From NCBI RefSeq assembly GCF_019336435.1, contig NZ_JAHWXQ010000004.1, positions 124,001 to 188,000 on the forward strand: a stretch of 64,000 bases of DNA. The letters are read 5' to 3'. Origin of the DNA: Pontibacter populi (lineage in GTDB: Bacteria; Bacteroidota; Bacteroidia; Cytophagales; Hymenobacteraceae). Below are positions 35,620-43,498 of the stretch, one piece after another. Made by a program: the position numbers and the translations under genes. Position 1 is the stretch's first letter. Every line of letters starts with the position of its first letter. The notes under the pieces are model-generated. The model was not told the DNA's origin, searched no databases, and saw only the letters and a program-made list of their open reading frames with translations.

Positions 35620-36855
35620 ATGAAGCAACGCATGATGTCTTTTCTCATTCTAATACTCCTCCTCTTCCTGGTAGACCTTTATGCATTCCAGGCGCTCAAA
35701 ACTGTTATACAGGGCTTGTCTCCGGCAACACAGCAATACATTAAAATCGGATACTGGGTATTATTTGCAGCGGCAGTTATCGTGTTTGCCATATTTGCCA
35801 ATACGCCAAAGCACCCCTCCACTCCGCTTAAAGTTTACTTAACCAACATCTTTTTTATACTATATGCCAGTAAGCTGCTGGTGGTGTTTTTCCTTTTTGC
35901 AGATGACCTGATCCGGCTAGGCAAACTCACACTTGGTGCTCTTAATACCGATGTAAAATATGATCCTTCGCGCAGCAAGTTCCTGAGCCAGATGGGATTT
36001 ATGGTAGCGGCGGTGCCTTTTACAGCGTTTATTTACGGCATGGTAAAGGGCGCTTACGATTACAGGATAAAGCGCATTACGCTTAAATTCCCGAACCTGC
36101 CTGCTGCCTTCGATGGCTACAAAATGCTGCAGATATCGGACCTCCATACAGGAAGTTTTCATTCTAAAGAGCCTTTGCAGGAGGCGGTGCGGCTGATTAA
36201 CAAACAGGAAGCAGACCTGGTATTTTTTACCGGCGACCTGGTAAATAACGTGGAAACGGAGCTACACAATCACCTCGACACCCTGAAAGAGATCAAAGCC
36301 AAAACCGGCGTATTCTCAGTGCTGGGCAACCACGATTATGGCGATTATGTGAACTGGAGCAGTGCCGAAGCCAAACGCGCTAACCTGGAAAAACTGATCG
36401 CATCGCACGGTAAAATGGGCTGGCAAATACTGATGAACGAGCACCGCAAGATTGAGAAAGATGGCGCACACATAGCGATACTTGGTGTAGAGAACTGGGG
36501 TAATCGTGCTGGTTTTCCAAAATACGGCGACCTGCGTAAAGCGTACGCCGGTACCGAACAAAGCCTATTTAAAGTATTACTATCACACGACCCCTCGCAC
36601 TGGGACGGCGAAATAAACCAGAAATATTCCGATATCGACCTTACTTTATCGGGGCATACGCATGGCATGCAGTTTGGCGTGAATATACCCGGCTTTAAAT
36701 GGAGCCCGGTGCAGTATGTTTATAAACAATGGGCCGGCTTGTATCAGAAAGGGAAACAATACCTCTATGTAAACACTGGCCTGGGCTTTCTCGGCTATCC
36801 GGGGCGCGTTGGCTTCTTACCTGAAATAACCGTGTTTGAGCTCAAAAAAGCTTAA
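35620..36855 (+). CDS. Membrane-bound metallophosphoesterase (YkuE-like)
   Basis: 411 residues from the ATG at 35620; an in-frame GTG at 35509 would add 37 residues. Four hydrophobic helices fill the first 160 residues, followed by a calcineurin-like domain: MLQISDLHTGSF, FFTGDLVNN, VLGNHDYGDYV, LLSHDPSHWD and LSGHTHGMQFG supply the two metal sites. Architecture and motifs match YkuE-type phosphoesterases, which act outside the cytoplasmic membrane. The natural substrate is not known. The gene is divergent from radC and ends in a strong terminator. Confidence 0.88.
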   Translation: MKQRMMSFLILILLLFLVDLYAFQALKTVIQGLSPATQQYIKIGYWVLFAAAVIVFAIFANTPKHPSTPLKVYLTNIFFILYASKLLVVFFLFADDLIRLGKLTLGALNTDVKYDPSRSKFLSQMGFMVAAVPFTAFIYGMVKGAYDYRIKRITLKFPNLPAAFDGYKMLQISDLHTGSFHSKEPLQEAVRLINKQEADLVFFTGDLVNNVETELHNHLDTLKEIKAKTGVFSVLGNHDYGDYVNWSSAEAKRANLEKLIASHGKMGWQILMNEHRKIEKDGAHIAILGVENWGNRAGFPKYGDLRKAYAGTEQSLFKVLLSHDPSHWDGEINQKYSDIDLTLSGHTHGMQFGVNIPGFKWSPVQYVYKQWAGLYQKGKQYLYVNTGLGFLGYPGRVGFLPEITVFELKKA

Positions 36856-36875
36856 ACTATACCACACATAAAGCA

Positions 36876-36910
36876 ACGGACCGGCCCTGAAAGCCGGTCC
36901 GTTTTATTTT
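36876..36910 (+). terminator. Terminator of the membrane phosphoesterase gene
   Basis: CGGACCGGC (36877-36885) pairs with GCCGGTCCG (36893-36901) around CCTGAAA, followed by TTTTATTTT. Confidence 0.92.
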
Positions 36911-37050
36911 ACCCAAACTATAGCTGGGCGCTCACTTGCACCGGCTTTTTAACTTTACCAATTGCTGCACGTAAAAAATCAGGCACATGCTATATAAAAC
37001 TATAGTTTACCAAAGTTTGTGCGCCCATGTATAACGCTAGAAAACAAACC

Positions 37051-37593
37051 ATGAAAAAGATAATCTATAGTATGAGTATGGCTGCGGCTTTACTTTTCAC
37101 AGCATGTTCCGAGCATAGAAGCACTACCGATAGAGGCACTACCTATGAGGTAGCAGATGCGAATAAAGATGAAGTTGTCGATCCTACGCAAATCAGGCAA
37201 TATCCGCTTCCGGGTACGGCTGGCAACGCTACCACATCAAATAATGCAAGCACAGACAATGCCACTTCTAACTTAACAGCAACACAACTGGTAATTGCAT
37301 ATTACGACAGCGTTAATCCGGCGCAGGCTTACAGATCTCAGAACTATAAATTCAGTTCTACCAAGCTAATGGGCGGTAAAGCAGCGGCAGCGGACATGTC
37401 AACAAATACTAACAAAACGAACATGGATTCGGCCACAACCAGAACCCCGGGCAGCACTACCGCCCAAGGAGAGAGCCGCAACGCTGTTGGTAGCCAAAAG
37501 ACCGGAAACGATAAAATCAGGGTAACAGACAGCAAGAAAAAGCCTGTTGATACCGGAAACAAAACGAAGAAAAGACTGACTCCGGATCAGTAA
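37051..37593 (+). CDS. Hypothetical lipoprotein
   Basis: 180 residues from the ATG at 37051 (MKKIIYSMSMAAALLFTAC), which gives a clean lipoprotein signal; a second ATG eight codons upstream does not. The mature part is hydrophilic, rich in Thr, Asn, Ser and Ala, and probably disordered (GNATTSNNASTDNATSNLT). It has one folded-looking segment (LVIAYYDSVNPAQAYRSQNY) and a basic tail. No family recognised. Confidence 0.75.
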   Translation: MKKIIYSMSMAAALLFTACSEHRSTTDRGTTYEVADANKDEVVDPTQIRQYPLPGTAGNATTSNNASTDNATSNLTATQLVIAYYDSVNPAQAYRSQNYKFSSTKLMGGKAAAADMSTNTNKTNMDSATTRTPGSTTAQGESRNAVGSQKTGNDKIRVTDSKKKPVDTGNKTKKRLTPDQ

Positions 37594-37623
37594 AATATGC
37601 CAACCGGATAGAAAAGTTTATTC

Positions 37624-37662
37624 AAAAGCCTGTGACAACTATAGTTACAGGCTTTTGCTTTA
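37624..37662 (+). terminator. Terminator with AACTATAGTT in its loop
   Basis: AAAAGCCTGT (37624-37633) pairs with ACAGGCTTTT (37647-37656), followed by GCTTTATT. The loop contains a complete AACTATAGTT palindrome. Confidence 0.85.
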
Positions 37663-37708
37663 TTAATGCACAAAATATAACTATAGACCAGGTGGCACTA
37701 CTATAAAT

Positions 37709-37740
37709 TTTGGACCTCGCATACTTTTTAACCATCTTTG
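37709..37740 (+). promoter_or_regulatory. Promoter of the carboxypeptidase-regulatory-like gene
   Basis: TTTG (37709-37712), 20 bases, then CATCTTTG (37733-37740), one base from TAnnTTTG. It lies over an in-frame TTG at 37738, which argues that the true start codon is the ATG at 37789. Confidence 0.6.
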
Positions 37741-37788
37741 GCGTATTACAAAAGGCAACATAAATTGCTATTGCACCCGACCCTATAC

Positions 37789-38442
37789 ATGCACCGGTTC
37801 CTCTTCGTAATTAGCTGCGCTTTTACCTTTTTGCTGCTGGCCAACATGCCTGCACAAGCACAGCGTAATGTAAGAATAAGCGGAACGGTACTTGGGCCTG
37901 ACAAAAAAACGCCTGTGCCTGGGGCTGGTATTATCCGGTATGGTACTACAAGGGCTGTTATTTCTGATGCCGAAGGAAAGTTCCTGATAGATGTAGCCGT
38001 TGATGATACCTTGCTGATACGGGCAGTCGGTTATAAGCCGCTGCTTTATTTGCCACAACGCCTGCCGGTTTCAGAGATGCGCGTAAACATAGTGCTGCAG
38101 GAAGATAGCGTGATGCTTGGCGAAGTGGAAGTTACCAACCGCCCATCAGAAGAAATGATACAGCGCGCCCTGCGTAACATGAACCGCCCCGACCCCAACT
38201 ATGTAAAGAACCCGGCTTATGTGGAGCCGCCAAAAGCCATCGAACTGCCGCCCCCACCCCCACCTACGCTGCTTACGCCAATCAGTTTGCTGTATGATCT
38301 TTTCTCGAGAGAGGGGAAAGAGCTACGAAAGATGCAGGAGATTTACATGATGCTGGAACTGCAACGACAGTTGAAGGAACAGGAAGACTATAACCGCTTT
38401 TTTAAGGATAATACCGGCTACGAACAAGAAAAAAAACAGTAA
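37789..38442 (+). CDS. Carboxypeptidase-regulatory-like domain protein
   Basis: 217 residues from the ATG at 37789, with a signal peptide (MHRFLFVISCAFTFLLLANMPAQA). The mature N-terminal part is the beta-sandwich common to SusC-type transporters (VRISGTVLGPDKKTPVPGAGI, VISDAEGKFLIDVAVDDTLLI, VGYKPL), here standing alone. A proline run (LPPPPPPTLL) and a charged helical tail follow. It is likely periplasmic or outer-membrane associated. Its job is unknown. Confidence 0.8.
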   Translation: MHRFLFVISCAFTFLLLANMPAQAQRNVRISGTVLGPDKKTPVPGAGIIRYGTTRAVISDAEGKFLIDVAVDDTLLIRAVGYKPLLYLPQRLPVSEMRVNIVLQEDSVMLGEVEVTNRPSEEMIQRALRNMNRPDPNYVKNPAYVEPPKAIELPPPPPPTLLTPISLLYDLFSREGKELRKMQEIYMMLELQRQLKEQEDYNRFFKDNTGYEQEKKQ

Positions 38443-38493
38443 ATCGCCAACAAAACCGCAAAGCTATAGTTAGCATTAACAAACTATAGCGCC

Positions 38494-39387
38494 ATGAAAA
38501 TAGGTTATCCCTGCATTAATCAGTCCCTCGACTGCACCTCTTCCCGCACTTTCCGGCTGGCCTCTTACTCTGAAGAGCGCCTGATAGAAACCGTGGCTCT
38601 CAACCTTGCCTGTTTGCAGCGCATACTGGAATACAATGTGCAGAACGGCTTGCTGTTTTTCAGGCTCACCTCTGACCTGGTGCCTTTTGCCTCGCATGAG
38701 ATAAACCAATACAACTGGCAGGAGCATTTTAAATCTGAATTTCAGCAACTGGGCAACTATATAAAAGAGCACAACCTGCGCATCTCCATGCACCCCGACC
38801 AGTTTGTAGTGCTTAACTCGCCTAACCCACAAACGGTAAAAAACAGCATTGCCGAACTAGTGTACCAGGGCACTGTACTCGACCTGATGGAACTGGACAC
38901 AACCGCCAAACTACAGATACACGGCGGTGGCGGTTACGGCGACAAGGGCTCTGCCTTGGCACGTTTTGCAGAGGTCTACCACACCCAGCTACCCGATGCG
39001 GTAAAAGCAAGGCTTTGCGTGGAGAACGACGACCGGACCTATAGTTTACTCGACTGCCTGCACCTGCACGAACTTACCGGCATCCCTATCATTTTCGATA
39101 ATCTGCATCATGAATGCGTAAATAACGGCGAGCCGATGCGCGAGGCAGTAGAGATGGCAGCATCGACCTGGAAACCGGACCGGGATGGAATTTTGATGAT
39201 GGACTATAGTGCACAGGCGCCAGCAGAGCGCAAAGGCAAACATGTGCAAAGTATTTCAGAACAGCTTTTTCACGATTTCTTAGCTGAAACCGAGGGGCTG
39301 GATATGGATATAATGCTGGAAATAAAAGACAAAGAAACCAGCGCCCTGAAAGCTGTGGAAGTTGCCAGGGCGCTGGGCCGTTTATAG
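38494..39387 (+). CDS. uvsE: UV damage endonuclease UvsE
   Basis: 297 residues, TIM-barrel endonuclease that nicks DNA 5' of cyclobutane dimers and 6-4 photoproducts. Recognisable blocks: MKIGYPCINQSL, FFRLTSDLVPFASH, RISMHPDQFVVLNSP, LQIHGGGGYGDKGSAL, LCVENDDRTYSL and IIFDNLHHECVNNG, which carry the three-metal site. It gives an excision route independent of UvrABC. The end overlaps the converging DUF4112 gene by 6 bases. Confidence 0.94.
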   Translation: MKIGYPCINQSLDCTSSRTFRLASYSEERLIETVALNLACLQRILEYNVQNGLLFFRLTSDLVPFASHEINQYNWQEHFKSEFQQLGNYIKEHNLRISMHPDQFVVLNSPNPQTVKNSIAELVYQGTVLDLMELDTTAKLQIHGGGGYGDKGSALARFAEVYHTQLPDAVKARLCVENDDRTYSLLDCLHLHELTGIPIIFDNLHHECVNNGEPMREAVEMAASTWKPDRDGILMMDYSAQAPAERKGKHVQSISEQLFHDFLAETEGLDMDIMLEIKDKETSALKAVEVARALGRL

Positions 39388-39879
39388 TATTGCTGCCAGC
39401 TGGTGGTAGATCCAGGCAGCCAGTTCCCATAGCACCCACACCAGGAGAGCGAACAGCACCAAAACACCTATAATTACGCCTATGATCACGTTTTTACCGC
39501 TGCCCTGGTATTTACCTTCTTCGTAATGCCTGGTTAGCAGGCGCACATTTTTTTCGTTTGCCTTAAAGAAGAAGTCGAAAACGTTACCTAACACCGGTAT
39601 ACTTCCGATCAAAGTATCAAGCGCGATGTTGATGAGCATTAGCGCAACCAGTTTACCACTTGCTCCGTGGCGTGCCATTGTCATTACCAACATTGCCGAC
39701 ACACCAAACGAGGCCAAGTCGCCGGCCACAGGCAACAGGCCAAGTATCGGGTCGAGGCCAAAACGGAAGTTAGTGCCGGGCAACCTGAACTGGTTATCCA
39801 TTAACTTCACCATGTGGTTTACCCATTTCAGTTTTTCGGTGTGCGGAGTACGGCTGTAGCGTATGTCTTGTGGTTCCAT
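39382..39879 (-). CDS. DUF4112 domain-containing membrane protein
   Basis: 165 residues. The family core is clear: MVKLMDNQFRLPGTNFRFGLDPILGLLPVAGD, LINIALDTLIGSIPVLGNVFDFFFKANEKN. Hydrophobic segments lie in the middle and near the C-terminus (IIGVIIGVLVLFALLVWVLW), so it is membrane-bound. Function unknown. Tail-to-tail overlap of 6 bases with uvsE; the shared bases contain part of TTATAGTA. Confidence 0.88.
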   Translation of the reverse strand: MEPQDIRYSRTPHTEKLKWVNHMVKLMDNQFRLPGTNFRFGLDPILGLLPVAGDLASFGVSAMLVMTMARHGASGKLVALMLINIALDTLIGSIPVLGNVFDFFFKANEKNVRLLTRHYEEGKYQGSGKNVIIGVIIGVLVLFALLVWVLWELAAWIYHQLAAIL

Positions 39880-39982
39880 AGTAGCCGCTTATACGCATAT
39901 ATAGCCGTTAAGTATAGGTTTATAAACTATAGCCTATACCCTCACGGATATAGTTTTGAAAGCCCCGTCCGTAAACTATAGT

Positions 39983-40192
39983 TTAGTCGCGCCGGCTATA
40001 CTTATTCTTCTTGAAGTTCTTCTTTTTGCGGGCATCCCATTTCTTGTTCTTAGTTTCCTTGCGATTACGATCAAAACGCATGCTTTGCCCGTCATCATCA
40101 ATAACTACAGCCTTTCGCCCCTGCATTGGGTTACAGGATGCAGCCATTAAACAAATAAAAGTATAAAGTAACAGGTGTCTAAGTATTCTCAT
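39983..40192 (-). CDS. Small basic lipoprotein
   Basis: 69 residues from the ATG at 40192 (MRILRHLLLYTFICLMAASC), a typical lipoprotein signal. The mature part is very basic (RNRKETKNKKWDARKKKNFKKNKYSRRD). An upstream ATG would add seven residues. It resembles its neighbour at 40417 in layout. No known family; short secreted basic lipoproteins are common in the phylum. Confidence 0.65.
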   Translation of the reverse strand: MRILRHLLLYTFICLMAASCNPMQGRKAVVIDDDGQSMRFDRNRKETKNKKWDARKKKNFKKNKYSRRD

Positions 40193-40356
40193 AGGTGAAG
40201 TAAAAATGGGCAACAGCCATTAAACTATAGTTGCTTAAGGCGTTGGTTCCGGTAAAACATAAACTTTGCTGAATGAGATTTCTTTATACTTTTATTCTTG
40301 TTATTGGTTTAATTCAAATCGAAATAAAATTTATTTAATACACCGTTACAAAAGCA

Positions 40357-40398
40357 AAAGGCTGTAGCTATAGTTTTACAACTATAGCTACAGCCTTT
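40357..40398 (-). terminator. Terminator with CTATAGTT in its stem
   Basis: Perfect 19-bp stem (40357-40375 with 40380-40398) around the tetraloop TTAC; on the minus strand it is followed by TGCTTTT. Both arms contain the iterated motif (CTATAGTT and AACTATAG). It ends the gene at 40417. Confidence 0.88.
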
Positions 40399-40416
40399 CG
40401 TGCCGGCACAAGAATA

Positions 40417-40683
40417 TTACTTTTTCTTGCCTTTGCCTTTCCCCTTGCCCTTGGTATGGCCCGGGTTAGTAGAGTTTGGGTGATGTGGGTTGTTAGGGTT
40501 TTTATACCAGCCTTTGTGCAGGCCATTGTCCTTACGGGTAGTGCCCGAGCTACCGATCCTTACCGATTTGCTGTCAACTACAATAACCTTCCCTGTTCTG
40601 CTGCTGGTTGTTTTTTTAGAGGATGAACATGATGCCAATACTGCTACTGTGGCCATTAGCCAAATTACTTGCTTAAAATGCAT
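40417..40683 (-). CDS. Small lipoprotein with lysine/glycine tail
   Basis: 88 residues: lipoprotein signal ending VLASC, a serine-rich linker, a VIVVDSKSVRIGSSG strand pair, a histidine/asparagine/proline stretch (NPNNPHHPNSTNPGH), and a simple GKGKGKGKKK tail. It has a good promoter and its own terminator, which supports it as a real gene. No family recognised. Confidence 0.75.
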   Translation of the reverse strand: MHFKQVIWLMATVAVLASCSSSKKTTSSRTGKVIVVDSKSVRIGSSGTTRKDNGLHKGWYKNPNNPHHPNSTNPGHTKGKGKGKGKKK

Positions 40684-40729
40684 TATTTTAAAATTAAGGA
40701 TACCTGGGGCTCAAACGAAAACCTGGCTG

Positions 40730-40761
40730 CAAAAGTATCTCAATAAAGATTATACTGCAAA
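40730..40761 (-). promoter_or_regulatory. Promoter of the lysine/glycine-tail lipoprotein gene
   Basis: On the minus strand TTTG (40761-40758), 20 bases, then TACTTTTG (40737-40730): a full Bacteroidota promoter. Leader of about 40 bases. Confidence 0.75.
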
Positions 40762-40834
40762 ACAGGCTACTATAAATTGCACTTTATAGGATGCCTTTAA
40801 ATTTACAAAGGTTCAGTTCGTCTCCCTGATCTGG

Positions 40835-40887
40835 CAACTATAGTTAACCCATCGCTGGTAACTTCAGCGCTGGGTTAACTATAGTTG
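40835..40887. repeat. Long hairpin with AACTATAGTT in both arms
   Basis: CAACTATAGTTAACCCA (40835-40851) pairs with TGGGTTAACTATAGTTG (40871-40887); inside, CGCTG pairs with CAGCG after a mismatch. It lies just past the end of the GH92 remnant and may have been the terminator of the intact gene, though no T tract follows. Confidence 0.75.
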
Positions 40888-40896
40888 AGAAAAAAG

Positions 40897-41028
40897 CTAT
40901 TCGTTAGACAGGGAATAAGGCGCATCCGCTTTAGAAGTACCTCTCTTTTTATCAGGCTTGTCGGTCATTGTATAGTTCAGCGTAGCACCTTTCATCAGTT
41001 CCGAATGACTCAGCCAGTTACGGCTACC
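40897..41028 (-). pseudogene. C-terminal remnant of a GH92 alpha-mannosidase gene
   Basis: The minus strand encodes, up to a TAG at 40897-40899, a peptide with RNWLSHSELMKGATLNYTM and then DAPYSLSNE. This matches the conserved end of glycoside hydrolase family 92 enzymes (W-x-S-H-x-x-L-M-x-G-A-x-L-x-Y-x-M). Similarity fades upstream of about 41028 and an in-frame stop follows within a few codons, so the other 700 or so residues are missing. The only ATG (40995) would leave 32 residues. It is a severed tail, not a functional enzyme. Confidence 0.65.
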
Positions 41029-41230
41029 TGAGAGGCAAAACTGTATGACGCTGCTTTATACCATCGACAAATCTCCCCAATCCATAAGATCTTTTGAGCA
41101 GCTTTTTCCACTTGCTTTTTATTTTAGCAACAGGGAAATCAGCCGAAAACTATGCCAGGCAACTGTTCACATCTCCTCAGAAAACCCACATTATACTGGT
41201 AAAACAAGGCTGAATTCTGTAGTTTTAAGC
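41029..41230. other. Junction between the GH92 remnant and nhaA
   Basis: Lies between the broken GH92 tail and the nhaA start. An open frame runs through it into nhaA from 41045, but the 62 extra residues have no resemblance to NhaA N-termini and I treat it as non-coding. It presumably contains the nhaA promoter; none was recognised. Confidence 0.5.
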
Positions 41231-42418
41231 ATGCTACAAAAAATTAACCTTTCTTCTTTCAGAGACTTTCTAAAGTCCGGATCAGCAGGTGGCTTTATCT
41301 TAATGGCCTGTGTTGTACTGTCTTTACTTATTGCAAACTCTCCGCTCGGCCCTGGCTTTGAGCGTTTTCTTGCCCAGGAAATAGGGTATGAATCTGATTT
41401 TTTACAATTAAGATATCCTGTTCTGTTATGGATAAATGATGGTTTAATGGCAGTGTTTTTCCTGCTGGTCGGGCTGGAAATAAAGAGGGAATTGGTGGAA
41501 GGAGAACTGTCTTCTTTTAAACAGGCAGCCTTACCTGTTTTCGCTGCTATCGGGGGGATGTTGGTTCCTGCTGTTATCTATGCTTTGTTTAACCAAGGTA
41601 CCACTACCGCTAATGGCTGGGGTATTCCGATGGCTACCGACATTGCCTTTGCTATTGCCGTGGTAACACTTTTGGGTAAGAGGGTGCCGCTCTCACTTAA
41701 GGTATTCTTAACTGCCCTGGCTATAGTTGATGATCTAGGTGCCATCCTGGTCATCGCTCTGTTCTATTCTTCTGAAATGCACCTTAATTACCTTTTGTAT
41801 GCAGCAGGAGTGCTTGTCTTGCTAATTATCTTCAATAGAATAGGCGTTAAAAACATCTGGCTATATCTGCTGCCAGGAGTGGCGATGTGGTACTTTATTC
41901 ACCATTCAGGTATACATGCTACTGTTGCGGGTGTGCTTACGGCGCTAACCCTGCCAACTACCCCAGACGAAACAGAATCGCCCCTGGAGAAGCTGGAACA
42001 TGCGTTAACCAAACCTGTAAACTTCCTGATCATGCCCATCTTTGCTTTAGCCAATACAAACGTAAGGTTTGAGTCAGAAATGTTAGATGGCCTGACAACC
42101 AGCCTTGGGTTAGGCATTATTGCTGGATTGATACTTGGTAAACCTATTGGCATTGTCTTCTTTTCCTGGCTTTCAGTGAAGTTAGGAATCAGTTCCCTGC
42201 CTGAAGGAACCAGATGGATTCAGTTCCTGGGTTTAGGTTTACTGGCAGGGATAGGATTTACCATGTCAATCTTCATTGCCTTGCTCTCTTTCAGCGAGCC
42301 TACTTTTCAGACGCAGGCTAAATTTGCTATTCTGATCGCCTCTCTTCTGGCCGGTATTTGCGGGTACCTGTTTCTCAGAAAAGTGGGTGCAGCCAATACG
42401 TATCCCGAAGAAGCTTAA
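41231..42418 (+). CDS. nhaA: Na+/H+ antiporter NhaA
   Basis: 395 residues from the ATG at 41231 (MLQKINLSSFRDFLKS), the normal length. Twelve membrane helices; Asp137 in PMATDIAFA and the pair Asp167-Asp168 in LAIVDDLGA correspond to the ion-binding Asp133, Asp163 and Asp164 of E. coli NhaA. GLEIKRELVEGEL is the family's early signature. It exports sodium in exchange for protons and supports growth in salt or at alkaline pH. It sits between a truncated GH92 gene and a large inverted repeat, suggesting the segment was rearranged or acquired. Confidence 0.94.
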   Translation: MLQKINLSSFRDFLKSGSAGGFILMACVVLSLLIANSPLGPGFERFLAQEIGYESDFLQLRYPVLLWINDGLMAVFFLLVGLEIKRELVEGELSSFKQAALPVFAAIGGMLVPAVIYALFNQGTTTANGWGIPMATDIAFAIAVVTLLGKRVPLSLKVFLTALAIVDDLGAILVIALFYSSEMHLNYLLYAAGVLVLLIIFNRIGVKNIWLYLLPGVAMWYFIHHSGIHATVAGVLTALTLPTTPDETESPLEKLEHALTKPVNFLIMPIFALANTNVRFESEMLDGLTTSLGLGIIAGLILGKPIGIVFFSWLSVKLGISSLPEGTRWIQFLGLGLLAGIGFTMSIFIALLSFSEPTFQTQAKFAILIASLLAGICGYLFLRKVGAANTYPEEA

Positions 42419-42464
42419 ACCTGGCATTTCCTAAGGTGGTGAAGGAACAACAACTAGATGAGTT

Positions 42465-42573
42465 GTCTGCTTTAGATCAGTAATAAACTATAAAAGCCCG
42501 CAGTTTGTGAAAACCACGGGCTTTTATAGTTTATTACTGATCTTTTAATTTATAGTTAAGTTTAAAAGCAGAC
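42465..42573. terminator. Large bipartite inverted repeat / terminator between nhaA and the TonB gene
   Basis: Inner arms of 26 bases, 42475-42500 and 42517-42542, pair perfectly; they contain TAATAAACTATAAAAGCCCG and its complement. Outer arms GTCTGCTTT (42465-42473) and AAAGCAGAC (42565-42573) continue the symmetry, but the right side carries about 21 extra bases (42543-42563) that include TATAGTT. It works as a bidirectional terminator between converging genes. Confidence 0.8.
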
Positions 42574-42579
42574 GCTTTT

Positions 42580-43362
42580 TTATTTGGTTCCGCCCCCTTT
42601 TGGAATAAAGAATCTCATTGGCATGGTATAGTATACTGATATTATGCGTCCGTTCTGCTTTCCGGGTATCCAGGTGGGCATAGCTTTTAAAACCCGTATG
42701 GCTTCGGCATCTATACTTTCAGATATTCCTTTCTGAATTTTAAACTCGCGCAACTCGCCGGTCTGGCCAACTATAAAATTGACGACCACCAGTCCTTCCT
42801 TGTTTTGCGCGATGGCATCTTTAGGGTATTTTATGTTAGCGGCGATAAAATCGAACATGGCCTGTTGCCCTCCCGGAAATGATGGCATTTGTTCTACGTA
42901 AGTATAAATCAACTCCTTTTCTGGAGCTACTTCTAAAGCTGATATATTTACCGGAACCGATACCCTCACCGGAACAGGTTTGCCATTTACCTCACCTGGC
43001 CTCCATCCCGGCATAGTTAAAGCAGCTTTTGTCAGGGCCTGCTCCAGCTTTACATTCGCTTCAAGTGTTCTTTTAACGTTGGGCACATAACTATCTGCTA
43101 TAGTTACCTCGCTCACCTGGCCTGTGGCACCTACAACCAGACTCAGGGTGATCACTCCCCCCGGCTCCCTGTTTACATTGGTTAGCGCTTTTGCAAAATA
43201 TGCATCTATAGACTGCTGCCCGCCCAGCACCGAAGGCTGCTTATCAGCAGAACTATAGATTTTTTCGGTATTGCCCTGAGCTATAGTTTCTGTTGTAACT
43301 GCTCCTGCCAGAGCCAGCAAAATTGAGAGTGCACATATGCTGCTTATGCGTAAGGTTTTCAT
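42580..43362 (-). CDS. Exported protein with two TonB C-terminal domains
   Basis: 260 residues. After a signal-like N-terminus (MKTLRISSICALSILLALAGA) there are two TonB_C modules: residues about 45-135 (ITLSLVVGATGQVSEVTI, MPGWRPGEVNGKPVPVRVSVP) and about 150-255 (FPGGQQAMFDFIAANIKYP, VVNFIVGQTGELREFKIQKG, MPTWIPGKQNGRIISVYYTMPMRF). Such proteins couple the inner-membrane motor to SusC-type transporters. The usual proline-rich spacer is missing, so it may be a periplasmic accessory rather than a full energy transducer. Confidence 0.82.
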   Translation of the reverse strand: MKTLRISSICALSILLALAGAVTTETIAQGNTEKIYSSADKQPSVLGGQQSIDAYFAKALTNVNREPGGVITLSLVVGATGQVSEVTIADSYVPNVKRTLEANVKLEQALTKAALTMPGWRPGEVNGKPVPVRVSVPVNISALEVAPEKELIYTYVEQMPSFPGGQQAMFDFIAANIKYPKDAIAQNKEGLVVVNFIVGQTGELREFKIQKGISESIDAEAIRVLKAMPTWIPGKQNGRIISVYYTMPMRFFIPKGGGTK

Positions 43363-43498
43363 ATATCGTAGCTAAAAGTATAAGGTGTTAAGAATTCCCA
43401 ATGAGGGGTAATAAAGCTGTTATGCTGCAAAGTACATAAAAATAACCTAGGAGTGCAGCATTTAATTTCTCGCCTGTTTTGCTACTGCCTCATTTAAC

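Noticed and set aside
41045..41230. N-terminal extension of nhaA
   Set aside because: The 62 residues before MLQKINLSSFRDFLKS do not resemble NhaA; the shorter form has the normal length and correct Asp numbering.
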